This document shows positions 14,923-20,716 of a stretch of 22,576 nucleotides of DNA, in pieces. A program made the position numbers and the translations under genes. The DNA comes from WYZ-LMO6 sp964509845. GTDB lineage: Archaea; Hadarchaeota; Hadarchaeia; Hadarchaeales; WYZ-LMO6. Within the stretch, counting starts at the first letter, position 1, and each line of letters opens with the position of its first letter. The stretch spans positions 1-22,576 of the forward strand of contig CAZDZG010000018.1 of NCBI GenBank assembly GCA_964509845.1. The letters run 5' to 3'. The notes under the pieces are model-generated. The model saw nothing but the letters and a program-made list of their open reading frames with translations. It was not told the DNA's origin and ran no database searches.

Positions 14923-15971
14923 CTCCCCAGCTCCTCCAGCCTCCCAGGATCTCCGCCCGTAGCCCTCACGAACTCCCTCAGCTTCTCCAGGGCCCTGCCG
15001 GAATCCAGGGCCTCAGCCGCCCTCTCCATTCCCTCCCTGAGATCGGAGGCTTTTCCCCCCACCAGGAGGGCGGCCGCCGCGTTCACCAGCACCACCTCCC
15101 TCCTCGCCCCCCTGTCCTCCCCGGAGAGGATCTTCACCAGGATCCTGGCGTTCTCCACGGCATCCCCTCCCGCCAGCTCCTCCGGTCTGGCCCTCCTCAC
15201 CCCCAGCTCCTCGGGCCTCAGGACGTGGCTGACCACCTCCCCCTCCACCAGCTCCGAGACCCTGGTCTCTCCCAGCGTGGAGAGCTCGTCCAGTCCATCC
15301 CTCCCGTAGACCACCAGCGCCCGCTCGCACCCCAGCCTCCCCAGCACCCTGGCCAGCTTCTCGGTCAGGTCCTCCTCGAAGACCCCCACCACCTGCCCCT
15401 TCGCCCCAGCCGGGTTGGTGAGGGGTCCCAGCAGGTTGAAGACCGTGCGTATCCCCATTTCCCTCCTCACGGGAGCGGCATGCCTCATGGCGGGATGGAA
15501 GAGGGGGGCGAACATGAAACCCACCCCCACCTCCTCGAGGCATCGCTGAACCCGTTCCGGGGGAAGCTCTATCACCGCCCCCAGCGCCTCCAGCACATCC
15601 GCACTTCCCGCCCTGCTGGTGACGGAGCGGTTACCGTGCTTGGCCACGGGCACCCCCGCCCCCGCCGCCACGAACGCGGCGGCGGTGCTTATGTTGAAGG
15701 TCTTTATCCTGTCCCCACCCGTCCCGCAGGTGTCCACCAGCCTTCCCCCCACCCTGGGCCTTATCCTGAGGGAGTGCTCCCTCATCACCCGGGCGAAGGC
15801 CGAGAGCTCCTCCACCGTCTCCCCCTTCATCCTCAGGGCGGTCAGGAAGGAGGCCATCAGCGCGGGCGGGGCCTGCCCGGACATCAGGTAACCCATCGCC
15901 TCCTCCGCCTCCTCCTCCCGCAGGTCCCTACCCTCCACCACCTTCTCCAGCGCGGAGCGCAGGGGATTCAC
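14919..15971 (-). CDS. trpD: Anthranilate phosphoribosyltransferase
   Basis: TrpD transfers the phosphoribosyl group of PRPP to anthranilate. The 350-residue protein shows the helical N-terminal domain, the PRPP loop VDTCGTGGD (79-87), FNISTAAAFVAAGAGVPVAKHGNRSVTSRAGSAD with the anthranilate-binding KHGNRS (111-116), FAPLFHPAM, RTVFNLLGPLTNP, and the GLDELS motif near 225. It stands alone and is not fused to TrpG. Both junctions are 4-nt ATGA overlaps, with trpG upstream and trpC downstream. Confidence 0.97.
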   Translation of the reverse strand: MNPLRSALEKVVEGRDLREEEAEEAMGYLMSGQAPPALMASFLTALRMKGETVEELSAFARVMREHSLRIRPRVGGRLVDTCGTGGDRIKTFNISTAAAFVAAGAGVPVAKHGNRSVTSRAGSADVLEALGAVIELPPERVQRCLEEVGVGFMFAPLFHPAMRHAAPVRREMGIRTVFNLLGPLTNPAGAKGQVVGVFEEDLTEKLARVLGRLGCERALVVYGRDGLDELSTLGETRVSELVEGEVVSHVLRPEELGVRRARPEELAGGDAVENARILVKILSGEDRGARREVVLVNAAAALLVGGKASDLREGMERAAEALDSGRALEKLREFVRATGGDPGRLEELGR

Positions 15972-16531
15972 CCCACCACCTCCAGGAAGTTCCTGAGGAT
16001 GGTCTTCCCGTGCTCCGTGAGGATGGACTCCGGGTGGAACTGGAGGCCGAAGACGGGAAAGCGGACGTGCCTCAGGCCCATGAGTTCCCTCAGCTCGTCG
16101 TCCGTCCAGGCAATGGGGCGGAGCTCGGGCGGAAGGCTCTCCACCGCCAGGGAGTGGTAGCGGGTGGCCTCGAAGGGGTTGGGCACCCCCCTGAAGAGCT
16201 CACTCCCATCGTGCCTTATCCGGGAGGTCTTCCCATGCACGATCCTCTTGGCCCTCCCTATCCTTCCGCCGAAGGCCTGAGCGATCACCTGATGCCCCAG
16301 ACACACCCCCAGGATGGGCAGCTCCCGGTGGAACCTCCTCACCACCTCCAGCGAGATTCCCGCCTCCGAAGGGGTCTTGGGCCCGGGGGAGATCACCAGG
16401 GCTTCGGGCCTCGCCCTCCTCACCTCCTCCAGGGAGGAGCGGTTGGTGAGCACCACGGGCTCTGCCCCCAGCTCTCCCAGGTACTGCACCAGGTTGTAAA
16501 CGAAGGAGTCCAGGTTGTCTATGACCACCAC
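15968..16531 (-). CDS. trpG: Anthranilate synthase glutamine amidotransferase component
   Basis: TrpG hydrolyses glutamine and passes ammonia to TrpE. It is a class I GATase of 187 residues with the nucleophile C77 in ILGVCLGHQ, the oxyanion region VISPGPKTP, and H166/E168 in FHPESIL. I set the start at GTG 16531, three nt after the trpE stop. GGGAGG lies six nt upstream, and the protein then begins directly with VVIDNLDSFVYNL as family members do. The frame stays open further upstream but would add a glycine-rich stretch that is merely the 3' end of trpE in another frame. It may alternatively act as PabA, but the operon makes TrpG the natural reading. Confidence 0.95.
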   Translation of the reverse strand: MVVIDNLDSFVYNLVQYLGELGAEPVVLTNRSSLEEVRRARPEALVISPGPKTPSEAGISLEVVRRFHRELPILGVCLGHQVIAQAFGGRIGRAKRIVHGKTSRIRHDGSELFRGVPNPFEATRYHSLAVESLPPELRPIAWTDDELRELMGLRHVRFPVFGLQFHPESILTEHGKTILRNFLEVVG

Positions 16532-16533
16532 CC

Positions 16534-17931
16534 TCAGCCTCCCACCCCCGCCGCCCGCAGAAGGGCCCTTGCCTTGTTCCTGGTCTCCAGGTATTCCTTC
16601 CACCCCCTGGAGTCCGCCACCACCCCCGCCCCCACCTGCACGTACCCCTTCCCCCCCTCCACCACCAGCGTCCGGATGGTGATGGCGAAGTCCGCCGTCC
16701 CCGGGTCGCCCGCGGAGGAGGGGGGACCGAAGACCCCCACCGCCCCGGCGTAAATTCCCCTCCTGGTGGGCTCCAGCTCCTCGATGATCTCCATGGCCCT
16801 CAGCTTGGGGGCCCCGGTGACCGTCCCGGCGGGAAAGGTGGCCCTGAAGGCGTCCAGGGCATCCCTGTCGGGACGGAGGCGCCCCACCACGTGGGAAACC
16901 AGGTGTTGCACGTGGCTGTACTTCTCCACCTTCATGAACTCGGTCACCCTCACGGACCCGAACTCCGAGACCTTCCCCACGTCGTTCCTGGCCAGGTCCA
17001 CCAGCATCACGTGCTCGGCCCTCTCCTTCTCATCGGATCTGAGTTCCTCCTCCAGCCTCTCATCCTCCTTTCCCTCCCCCCTCCGCCTGGTCCCGGCGAT
17101 GGGCCTCACACTCACCTCCCTTCCCTCCACCCTCACCTGCAGCTCCGGGCTCGATCCCACCACCGTGCGCCCGGGAAAGTCGAGCATGAAGAGGTAGGGG
17201 GAGGGATTCAGCTCCCTCAGCCTGAAGTAGAAGGGCTCGGGAGGGGGAGGGGGACAAAGCTCCATCCTCCTGGAAAGGACCACCTGAATGGCGTCCCCCT
17301 GCAGGATGTACCTGCGGGCCTCCTCCACCCTCCTCTCGAACTCCCTCCTGCTCAGGTTGCTCCTCACCCTGCTTCCCCCCAGTTCCCCCTCCGGCTCCCT
17401 CCCCCTCACCTCCTCCATCTCCCGCAGGATCCTTTCCGCCCCTTCCCCCTCCTCGCCCGGGAGCAGGTTCACCGCGTAGGTCCTCTCCCCCCTCACCCTG
17501 TCAAAGACCACCACCCTCTCTGGGAGGATGAACTCCAGCTCCGGCTCCCTCAGGTCGTCCGCCGCCCGGTTGCCCAGCTCCACCTGATACCGCGCGTAGT
17601 CGTAGCCCACATAGCCCACCACCGGACGCAGGTACCTGTTCCCGGGAGGGGAGCCCGTGAACATCTTTTCCCTCAGAAGCTCCAGCGGATCCCCCCTCAC
17701 CCTTCCCTCCTCCACCGGCTCTCCTCTCCTCCAGAGCCTGAAGCATCCGTCCTTCACCACCAGGTGGAGCAGGGGGGAGTACCCCACTACGGAGTACCTG
17801 GCCAGCTCCCCAGGTCCCTCCGCCGACTCCAGCAGGAAGGAGGGTCCCAGCTTCCCCCTTATCCCCAGGTAGAAACGGGCGGGGTCCAGATATCCCCTCC
17901 TGCGCAGCAGGACGGTTCTTCCCGCTTCCAT
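16534..17931 (-). CDS. trpE: Anthranilate synthase component I
   Basis: TrpE converts chorismate to anthranilate and is the first enzyme of the pathway. The 465-residue product carries the tryptophan feedback site motif LLESAEG (33-39), so allosteric inhibition is expected. The chorismate-binding domain shows VRPIAGTRRRG, ERAEHVMLVDLARNDVGKV, VEKYSHVQHLVSHVVGRL, FPAGTVTGAPKLRAMEII, GIYAGAVG and ADFAITIRT. I start it at ATG 17931, which has AGAGGG just upstream and a TATA box 27 nt upstream. An in-frame ATG at 17949 would lie too close to that TATA box. It leads the seven-gene operon and is preceded by TGTACA-like boxes. Confidence 0.96.
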   Translation of the reverse strand: MEAGRTVLLRRRGYLDPARFYLGIRGKLGPSFLLESAEGPGELARYSVVGYSPLLHLVVKDGCFRLWRRGEPVEEGRVRGDPLELLREKMFTGSPPGNRYLRPVVGYVGYDYARYQVELGNRAADDLREPELEFILPERVVVFDRVRGERTYAVNLLPGEEGEGAERILREMEEVRGREPEGELGGSRVRSNLSRREFERRVEEARRYILQGDAIQVVLSRRMELCPPPPPEPFYFRLRELNPSPYLFMLDFPGRTVVGSSPELQVRVEGREVSVRPIAGTRRRGEGKEDERLEEELRSDEKERAEHVMLVDLARNDVGKVSEFGSVRVTEFMKVEKYSHVQHLVSHVVGRLRPDRDALDAFRATFPAGTVTGAPKLRAMEIIEELEPTRRGIYAGAVGVFGPPSSAGDPGTADFAITIRTLVVEGGKGYVQVGAGVVADSRGWKEYLETRNKARALLRAAGVGG

Positions 17932-17949
17932 CTTCCCTCTTTGATTCAT

Positions 17950-17985
17950 TGTACTTTTTAATGCTTTGTAGTACACTTTTGTACA
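17950..17985. promoter_or_regulatory. Three TGTACA-like boxes, candidate TrpY-type operator
   Basis: Boxes lie at 17950-17955 (TGTACT), 17970-17975 (AGTACA) and 17980-17985 (TGTACA). The last is inside a perfect 12-bp palindrome, TTTTGTACAAAA, at 17977-17988. The GTAC centres are exactly 20 and 10 bp apart, so all boxes face the same side of the helix. In Methanothermobacter the repressor TrpY binds TRP boxes with consensus TGTACA before its trp operon. The first box touches the trpE TATA element and the third adjoins the sfsA promoter. No trpY-like gene lies in this window. Confidence 0.65.
17954..17962 (-). promoter_or_regulatory. TATA box of the trp operon
   Basis: The minus strand reads ATTAAAAAG, centred about 27 nt before the trpE ATG at 17931. 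It is flanked and partly overlapped by the TGTACA-like boxes at 17950 and 17970. Confidence 0.6.
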
Positions 17986-17990
17986 AAATA

Positions 17991-17998
17991 GAATTAAG
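17991..17998 (+). promoter_or_regulatory. TATA-like element for sfsA
   Basis: GAATTAAG is centred 26-27 nt before the sfsA ATG at 18021. It starts two bases after the palindrome TTTTGTACAAAA, so a repressor on that box would overlap the position of the upstream TFB recognition element. Confidence 0.45.
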
Positions 17999-18020
17999 CA
18001 AAAGCCGGCCAGTTCGAGGG

Positions 18021-18734
18021 ATGAGGCTCCTCCTGGAACGCCCCGGTCCTTTCCTTACAGGGAGGATACTGGAAAGGCCCAACCGCTTCACCCTGCTGAT
18101 CGAGACGGACCGGGGGGTGGAGAGGGTCCACCTGCCCGATCCGGGGGCCCTCGGGACGGTGCTGGCCCCGAGGAGAAAGGTGATCTGCGAAAGGAGGGAG
18201 GGAACCGGGAGGAAGACCCGTCTCACCGCCCTGGCCGTGAGGGTGGGAGGGATCTACGTCATGGTGGACTCCTCCCTGGCCAACCCCCTCTTCGCCAGGG
18301 CCCTGGAGGGGGGACTCCTTCCAGAGCTCAGGGGCCACCGGATCCTCTTCCGGGAGAAGGAGGTGAAGGGAGGAAGGCTGGACTTCGTGCTGGAAGGGGC
18401 CGGCGGGGAGAGGAGCTACGTGGAGGTGAAGTCCTGCACCCATGTGGAGGGGGGTGTGGCGAAGTTTCCGGACAGGCCCACGGAGAGGGGGAGGAGGCAC
18501 CTTAGGCTCCTCCGCGGACTCTCCAGGAGGGGGAAGAGAACCTGCCTCTTCTTCGTGGTCCAGAGGCCCGATGCTAGGATCCTGAGGCCCTTCAGGGAGG
18601 TGGACCCGGAGTTCTCGAGGGAACTCAGGAAGGCGGAGGAGGAGGGGGTCCTCCTCGGGGCCTTCTCCATCCGCTTCCTGCCTCCCCGCCTCTACTTCTG
18701 GCGGAGGGTGAGGGTGGAAACGTTGCCCCCTTAA
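18021..18734 (+). CDS. sfsA: SfsA family protein (sugar fermentation stimulation protein homologue)
   Basis: SfsA proteins have an N-terminal OB-like part and a C-terminal PD-(D/E)XK nuclease-like fold. The E. coli protein was linked to maltose metabolism and DNA binding, but the biochemical role is unsettled. The 237-residue product shows RPNRFTLLIETD, VHLPDPGALGTVL, the D-(x)n-EVK active-site pattern in RLDFVLEG and SYVEVKSCTH, FPDRPTERGRRHLRLL, and FFVVQRPDARILRPFREVDPEFS. The ATG at 18021 has GAGGG directly upstream and a TATA box 26-27 nt upstream. The longer frame would begin inside the trpE promoter. It is divergent from trpE, and its TAA stop lies within the TATA-like element of the next gene. 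Confidence 0.93.
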   Translation: MRLLLERPGPFLTGRILERPNRFTLLIETDRGVERVHLPDPGALGTVLAPRRKVICERREGTGRKTRLTALAVRVGGIYVMVDSSLANPLFARALEGGLLPELRGHRILFREKEVKGGRLDFVLEGAGGERSYVEVKSCTHVEGGVAKFPDRPTERGRRHLRLLRGLSRRGKRTCLFFVVQRPDARILRPFREVDPEFSRELRKAEEEGVLLGAFSIRFLPPRLYFWRRVRVETLPP

Positions 18735-18742
18735 AAGGGGGG
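18726..18742 (+). promoter_or_regulatory. TATA-like element inside a C/G-tract inverted repeat, before the pilin-like cluster
   Basis: CCCCCTT-AA-AAGGGGG is a perfect inverted repeat with CTTAAAAG at its centre, about 27 nt before the ATG at 18761. The sfsA stop codon TAA is part of the TATA element. A second C-tract (18747-18751) follows after TTCT, so the G-run could pair with either C-run in RNA or single-stranded DNA. Confidence 0.5.
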
Positions 18743-18760
18743 TTCTCCCCCAACCCCCCG

Positions 18761-19129
18761 ATGGACGAGAGGGGGGCCATGGACATCCCCATCAAGCTGG
18801 TGATAGCCCTGGCCGTGGGAGCCATCTCCATGGGGGTCCTCACCCAGTTCGTCAGCACCTCCCAGAGGATGATGTGGAGGGATCTGAGGGTGCTCCTCTC
18901 CTACAAGGGAGGAGGGTCCCTCCAGGTGAGCGTCTTCGACGGGGAAACGGGGCAGCCGCTCAGCGGGGCCACCGTGGAGGTGAGGTATCCGGGAGGAATG
19001 AAGATGCACACGCTGGGCTCCAGCAGCTATACCTTCTCCCTTCCCAAGAGCGGGACCCCCTACCTCGCCACCGTGAGGGTGACCCATCCAGGCTACCTAC
19101 CCTGGGAGGGTCAGGTGGCCATCGAGTAA
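18761..19129 (+). CDS. Prepilin-like membrane-anchored protein with carboxypeptidase-regulatory-like domain
   Basis: The 122-residue protein starts MDERGAMDIPIKLVIALAVG. A charged pentapeptide ending in RG is followed by AMDIP and a hydrophobic helix (about residues 9-30). This resembles an archaeal class III (prepilin) signal, with cleavage expected after G5. The rest (about 50-122) is beta-rich: LQVSVFDGETGQPLSGATVEVRYPG and VRVTHPGYLPWEGQVAIE match the carboxypeptidase regulatory-like/Ig-like pattern used in surface proteins. It would be anchored in the membrane or assembled in a filament with the beta domain outside. It leads a run of six such genes and has its own TATA element. A lipid-free signal-anchored surface protein outside a pilus is the alternative. 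I do not recognise a named family. Confidence 0.72.
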   Translation: MDERGAMDIPIKLVIALAVGAISMGVLTQFVSTSQRMMWRDLRVLLSYKGGGSLQVSVFDGETGQPLSGATVEVRYPGGMKMHTLGSSSYTFSLPKSGTPYLATVRVTHPGYLPWEGQVAIE

Positions 19130-19132
19130 ACG

Positions 19133-19513
19133 ATGGAGTCCTTTCCGCTCGTGCTTCTCCTTGGCCTCCTCCTCTCCCTCTCCACCCTTTCCCTGGGATT
19201 GGCGGGGGTGGAGAGGCTCAGGAGGATGGAGGAGAGGGAAAGGGCCCTCCAGCAGCTCCGCCTCTTCCTGGACGAAGTGAGGGCCCTCTCCTTCTCCCAC
19301 CGGGGTAGCGAGAGGGAGGTGGAGCTTCGGCTGGGGAGGGGGGAGCTTCTGGTGCTGGGGGAAAGGGTGGAGGTCTGGCTGGAGGGGGAGAAGGTGGGGG
19401 AGGGAATCTCCACCCTACCCCTTCTTCCCTCCCCCTTCTCCCTGAGGGAGGGAAGGTACCTGCTCAGGCTGGAAGGGAAACACGTCCTGATCCTCCCCGT
19501 TTCCCGTTCTTAA
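19133..19513 (+). CDS. Pilin-like single-helix membrane protein, hypothetical
   Basis: The 126-residue protein has one hydrophobic segment at residues 4-25 (FPLVLLLGLLLSLSTLSLGL). An amphipathic charged helix continues it (ERLRRMEERERALQQLRLFLDEVRAL), followed by short beta strands with alternating hydrophobic and charged residues (VELRLGRGELLVLG, VEVWLEGEKVGEGI, RYLLRLEGKHVLILPV). This continuous N-terminal helix plus small beta domain is the pilin/pseudopilin plan, but no clear prepilin peptidase site is seen. It starts 3 nt after the preceding gene and has no strong Shine-Dalgarno sequence. Its TAA stop is embedded in the TATA-like element for the next gene. No family is recognised. Confidence 0.68.
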   Translation: MESFPLVLLLGLLLSLSTLSLGLAGVERLRRMEERERALQQLRLFLDEVRALSFSHRGSEREVELRLGRGELLVLGERVEVWLEGEKVGEGISTLPLLPSPFSLREGRYLLRLEGKHVLILPVSRS

Positions 19514-19517
19514 GGGG
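19509..19517 (+). promoter_or_regulatory. TATA-like element for the second half of the pilin-like cluster
   Basis: CTTAAGGGG is centred 26-27 nt before the ATG at 19538. It contains the stop codon of the preceding gene and runs into a G-tract, as at the glmM promoter. Confidence 0.42.
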
Positions 19518-19537
19518 GAGGGACCCAAGTCGGGAGA

Positions 19538-19942
19538 ATGGGCAGCCTCAGTCTTTTCCTCTCCGCCAAGACCGCCGCCGCCCTCGCCTCCATGCTCCTG
19601 TTCGCCAGCTGCCTCCAGCTCTCCTCCCGCCTGCTCCTGGAGGGGAGGAAGGAGGAGGAAAGAGGGGCCGCCCTCATGGTGATCGAGATGCTGGAACTCT
19701 CCACCTCCCTTCCCGCGGGCAGCAGGATAGAGGTGCTGCTCCCCCCGCTGGGAAGGGATCTCCTGCTCAGGGGTGAATGGAGGGGGAGCCAGCTGGTGGA
19801 GGTACGGACCGGAGGAGACCTGCTGGCATCCTCTCTCTTATCCCTTCCGGTGGAGGGTGGATCCTTCGAGGTCCCCCTGTCCGGGGCTGGAAGGCTTCTG
19901 GTGATCAGGGGAGAAAACCTCCTGCTCCTGGAGGGAGGGTGA
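19538..19942 (+). CDS. Pilin-like single-helix membrane protein, hypothetical
   Basis: The 134-residue product begins MGSLSLFLSAKTAAALASML. A hydrophobic helix (about 3-30, with one Cys) runs into a charged helical stretch (LEGRKEEERGAALMVIEMLELS), then beta-rich sequence with paired strands (IEVLLPPLGRDLLLRGEWRG, QLVEVRTGG, GGSFEVPLSGAGRLLVIRGENLLLL). The topology matches its neighbours. It has GGGAGA right before the ATG and a TATA-like element 26-27 nt upstream, so it may head a second transcript. No family is recognised; assignment as a minor pilin-like subunit is inference from topology and context. Confidence 0.66.
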   Translation: MGSLSLFLSAKTAAALASMLLFASCLQLSSRLLLEGRKEEERGAALMVIEMLELSTSLPAGSRIEVLLPPLGRDLLLRGEWRGSQLVEVRTGGDLLASSLLSLPVEGGSFEVPLSGAGRLLVIRGENLLLLEGG

Positions 19943-19970
19943 GTCCACGGAGGACCTCTACGCCTGGCCG

Positions 19971-20258
19971 GTGGTGCTCCTCCTGCTCTCCCTCTTCCTG
20001 CACTCCCTCTCTTCCTTCCGTGAGAAGGAATGGGAGACGGGAGAGGCCGTAAGGATAACGGAGAGGACCCTCTCCCTCCTCTGCAGGGAGCCCGGTCTGC
20101 TGGAGAACCTGGAGCCGGGGGGAAAGTGGAGGGTGTGGAGGGGGGAGGAGCTGCTGGCGGGAGGGGAAAAACCGGGAGGAAGCGGGACGGTGGTGCTGCC
20201 CGCTGCCCTGCGGAGGGGCCTCTCGGCGGAGCTGGTGGAGGTGGAGGCCTGGGAGTGA
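19971..20258 (+). CDS. Small pilin-like membrane protein, hypothetical; start uncertain
   Basis: The frame from GTG 19971 gives 95 residues: a hydrophobic helix (VVLLLLSLFLHSL), a charged helix (REKEWETGEAVRITERTLSLL), and a beta-rich end (KWRVWRGEELLAGG, GTVVLPAALRRGLSAELVEVEAWE). The layout copies the preceding genes in miniature. The start is doubtful. The frame remains open upstream through codons reading ESTEDLYAWP, which look like a natural short N-terminus, but no ATG, GTG or TTG precedes them in frame. The GTG overlapping the previous stop (19939) is in a different frame. Either translation begins at 19971 with almost no residues before the helix, or a small indel separates the true start. 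Confidence 0.6.
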   Translation: MVLLLLSLFLHSLSSFREKEWETGEAVRITERTLSLLCREPGLLENLEPGGKWRVWRGEELLAGGEKPGGSGTVVLPAALRRGLSAELVEVEAWE

Positions 20259-20716
20259 GGGGCATGGGCGCCCTACCGGACCTGCTGCTCTTCTCCCTCC
20301 TCGTCTCCGCCGCCTGCCTTTCCCTGTACCTACCGCCATCCTCCGGGGAGGAGAGGGTGGCCTCCTCCTTCGGCCAGCACCTCATGCTCGCCCTCCAGTC
20401 CGTCACGCTGGACTCCCTGACCCCAGAAGCAGGTGGACTTCGGTACAAGACGGTGATGGGGGAGCTGGTGGAAGAGGGGGTGCTGGGGAGGGAGGAGGTG
20501 GGGAAGGAACTGGAGAACGCCCTCAGGGAGCTGTGCGGTGGCAGGTGGAGCTGTACCCTCCGGGTGGAGGTGCTGAGGCCCTGGGGCCGGACCCCCCTGC
20601 TGGAACTCTCCACGGGAAAAGGAAGTAGAAGGGTTTACTCCACCGTCCTTCACCGCACCCTCCCCCCTCCCGAGGTGGGCAGGCTGGAGGTGAGGATGGA
20701 GCTGTGGTCTCCCTGA
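20255..20716 (+). CDS. Pilin-like membrane protein with a cysteine pair, hypothetical
   Basis: The product has about 153 residues from GTG 20255, which overlaps the previous stop as GTGA and has GGAGG seven nt upstream. ATG 20264, three codons later, is an equally possible start. A hydrophobic segment (DLLLFSLLVSAACLSLYL) is followed by a helix (EERVASSFGQHLMLALQSVTL), a tyrosine-containing linker, a second helix (EEVGKELENALRELC), and beta strands. Two cysteines close together (ELCGGRWSCTLRVEV) could form an extracellular disulphide, a common trait of minor pilins. The C-terminal strand RLEVRMELWSP ends in a 13-nt overlap with the next gene. No family is recognised. Confidence 0.66.
   Translation: MRGMGALPDLLLFSLLVSAACLSLYLPPSSGEERVASSFGQHLMLALQSVTLDSLTPEAGGLRYKTVMGELVEEGVLGREEVGKELENALRELCGGRWSCTLRVEVLRPWGRTPLLELSTGKGSRRVYSTVLHRTLPPPEVGRLEVRMELWSP

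Noticed and set aside
16532..16603. Upstream start for trpG giving 24 extra residues
   Set aside because: The added stretch is glycine-rich and lies within the trpE 3' end; GTG 16531 has a well-placed GGGAGG and gives the canonical N-terminus.
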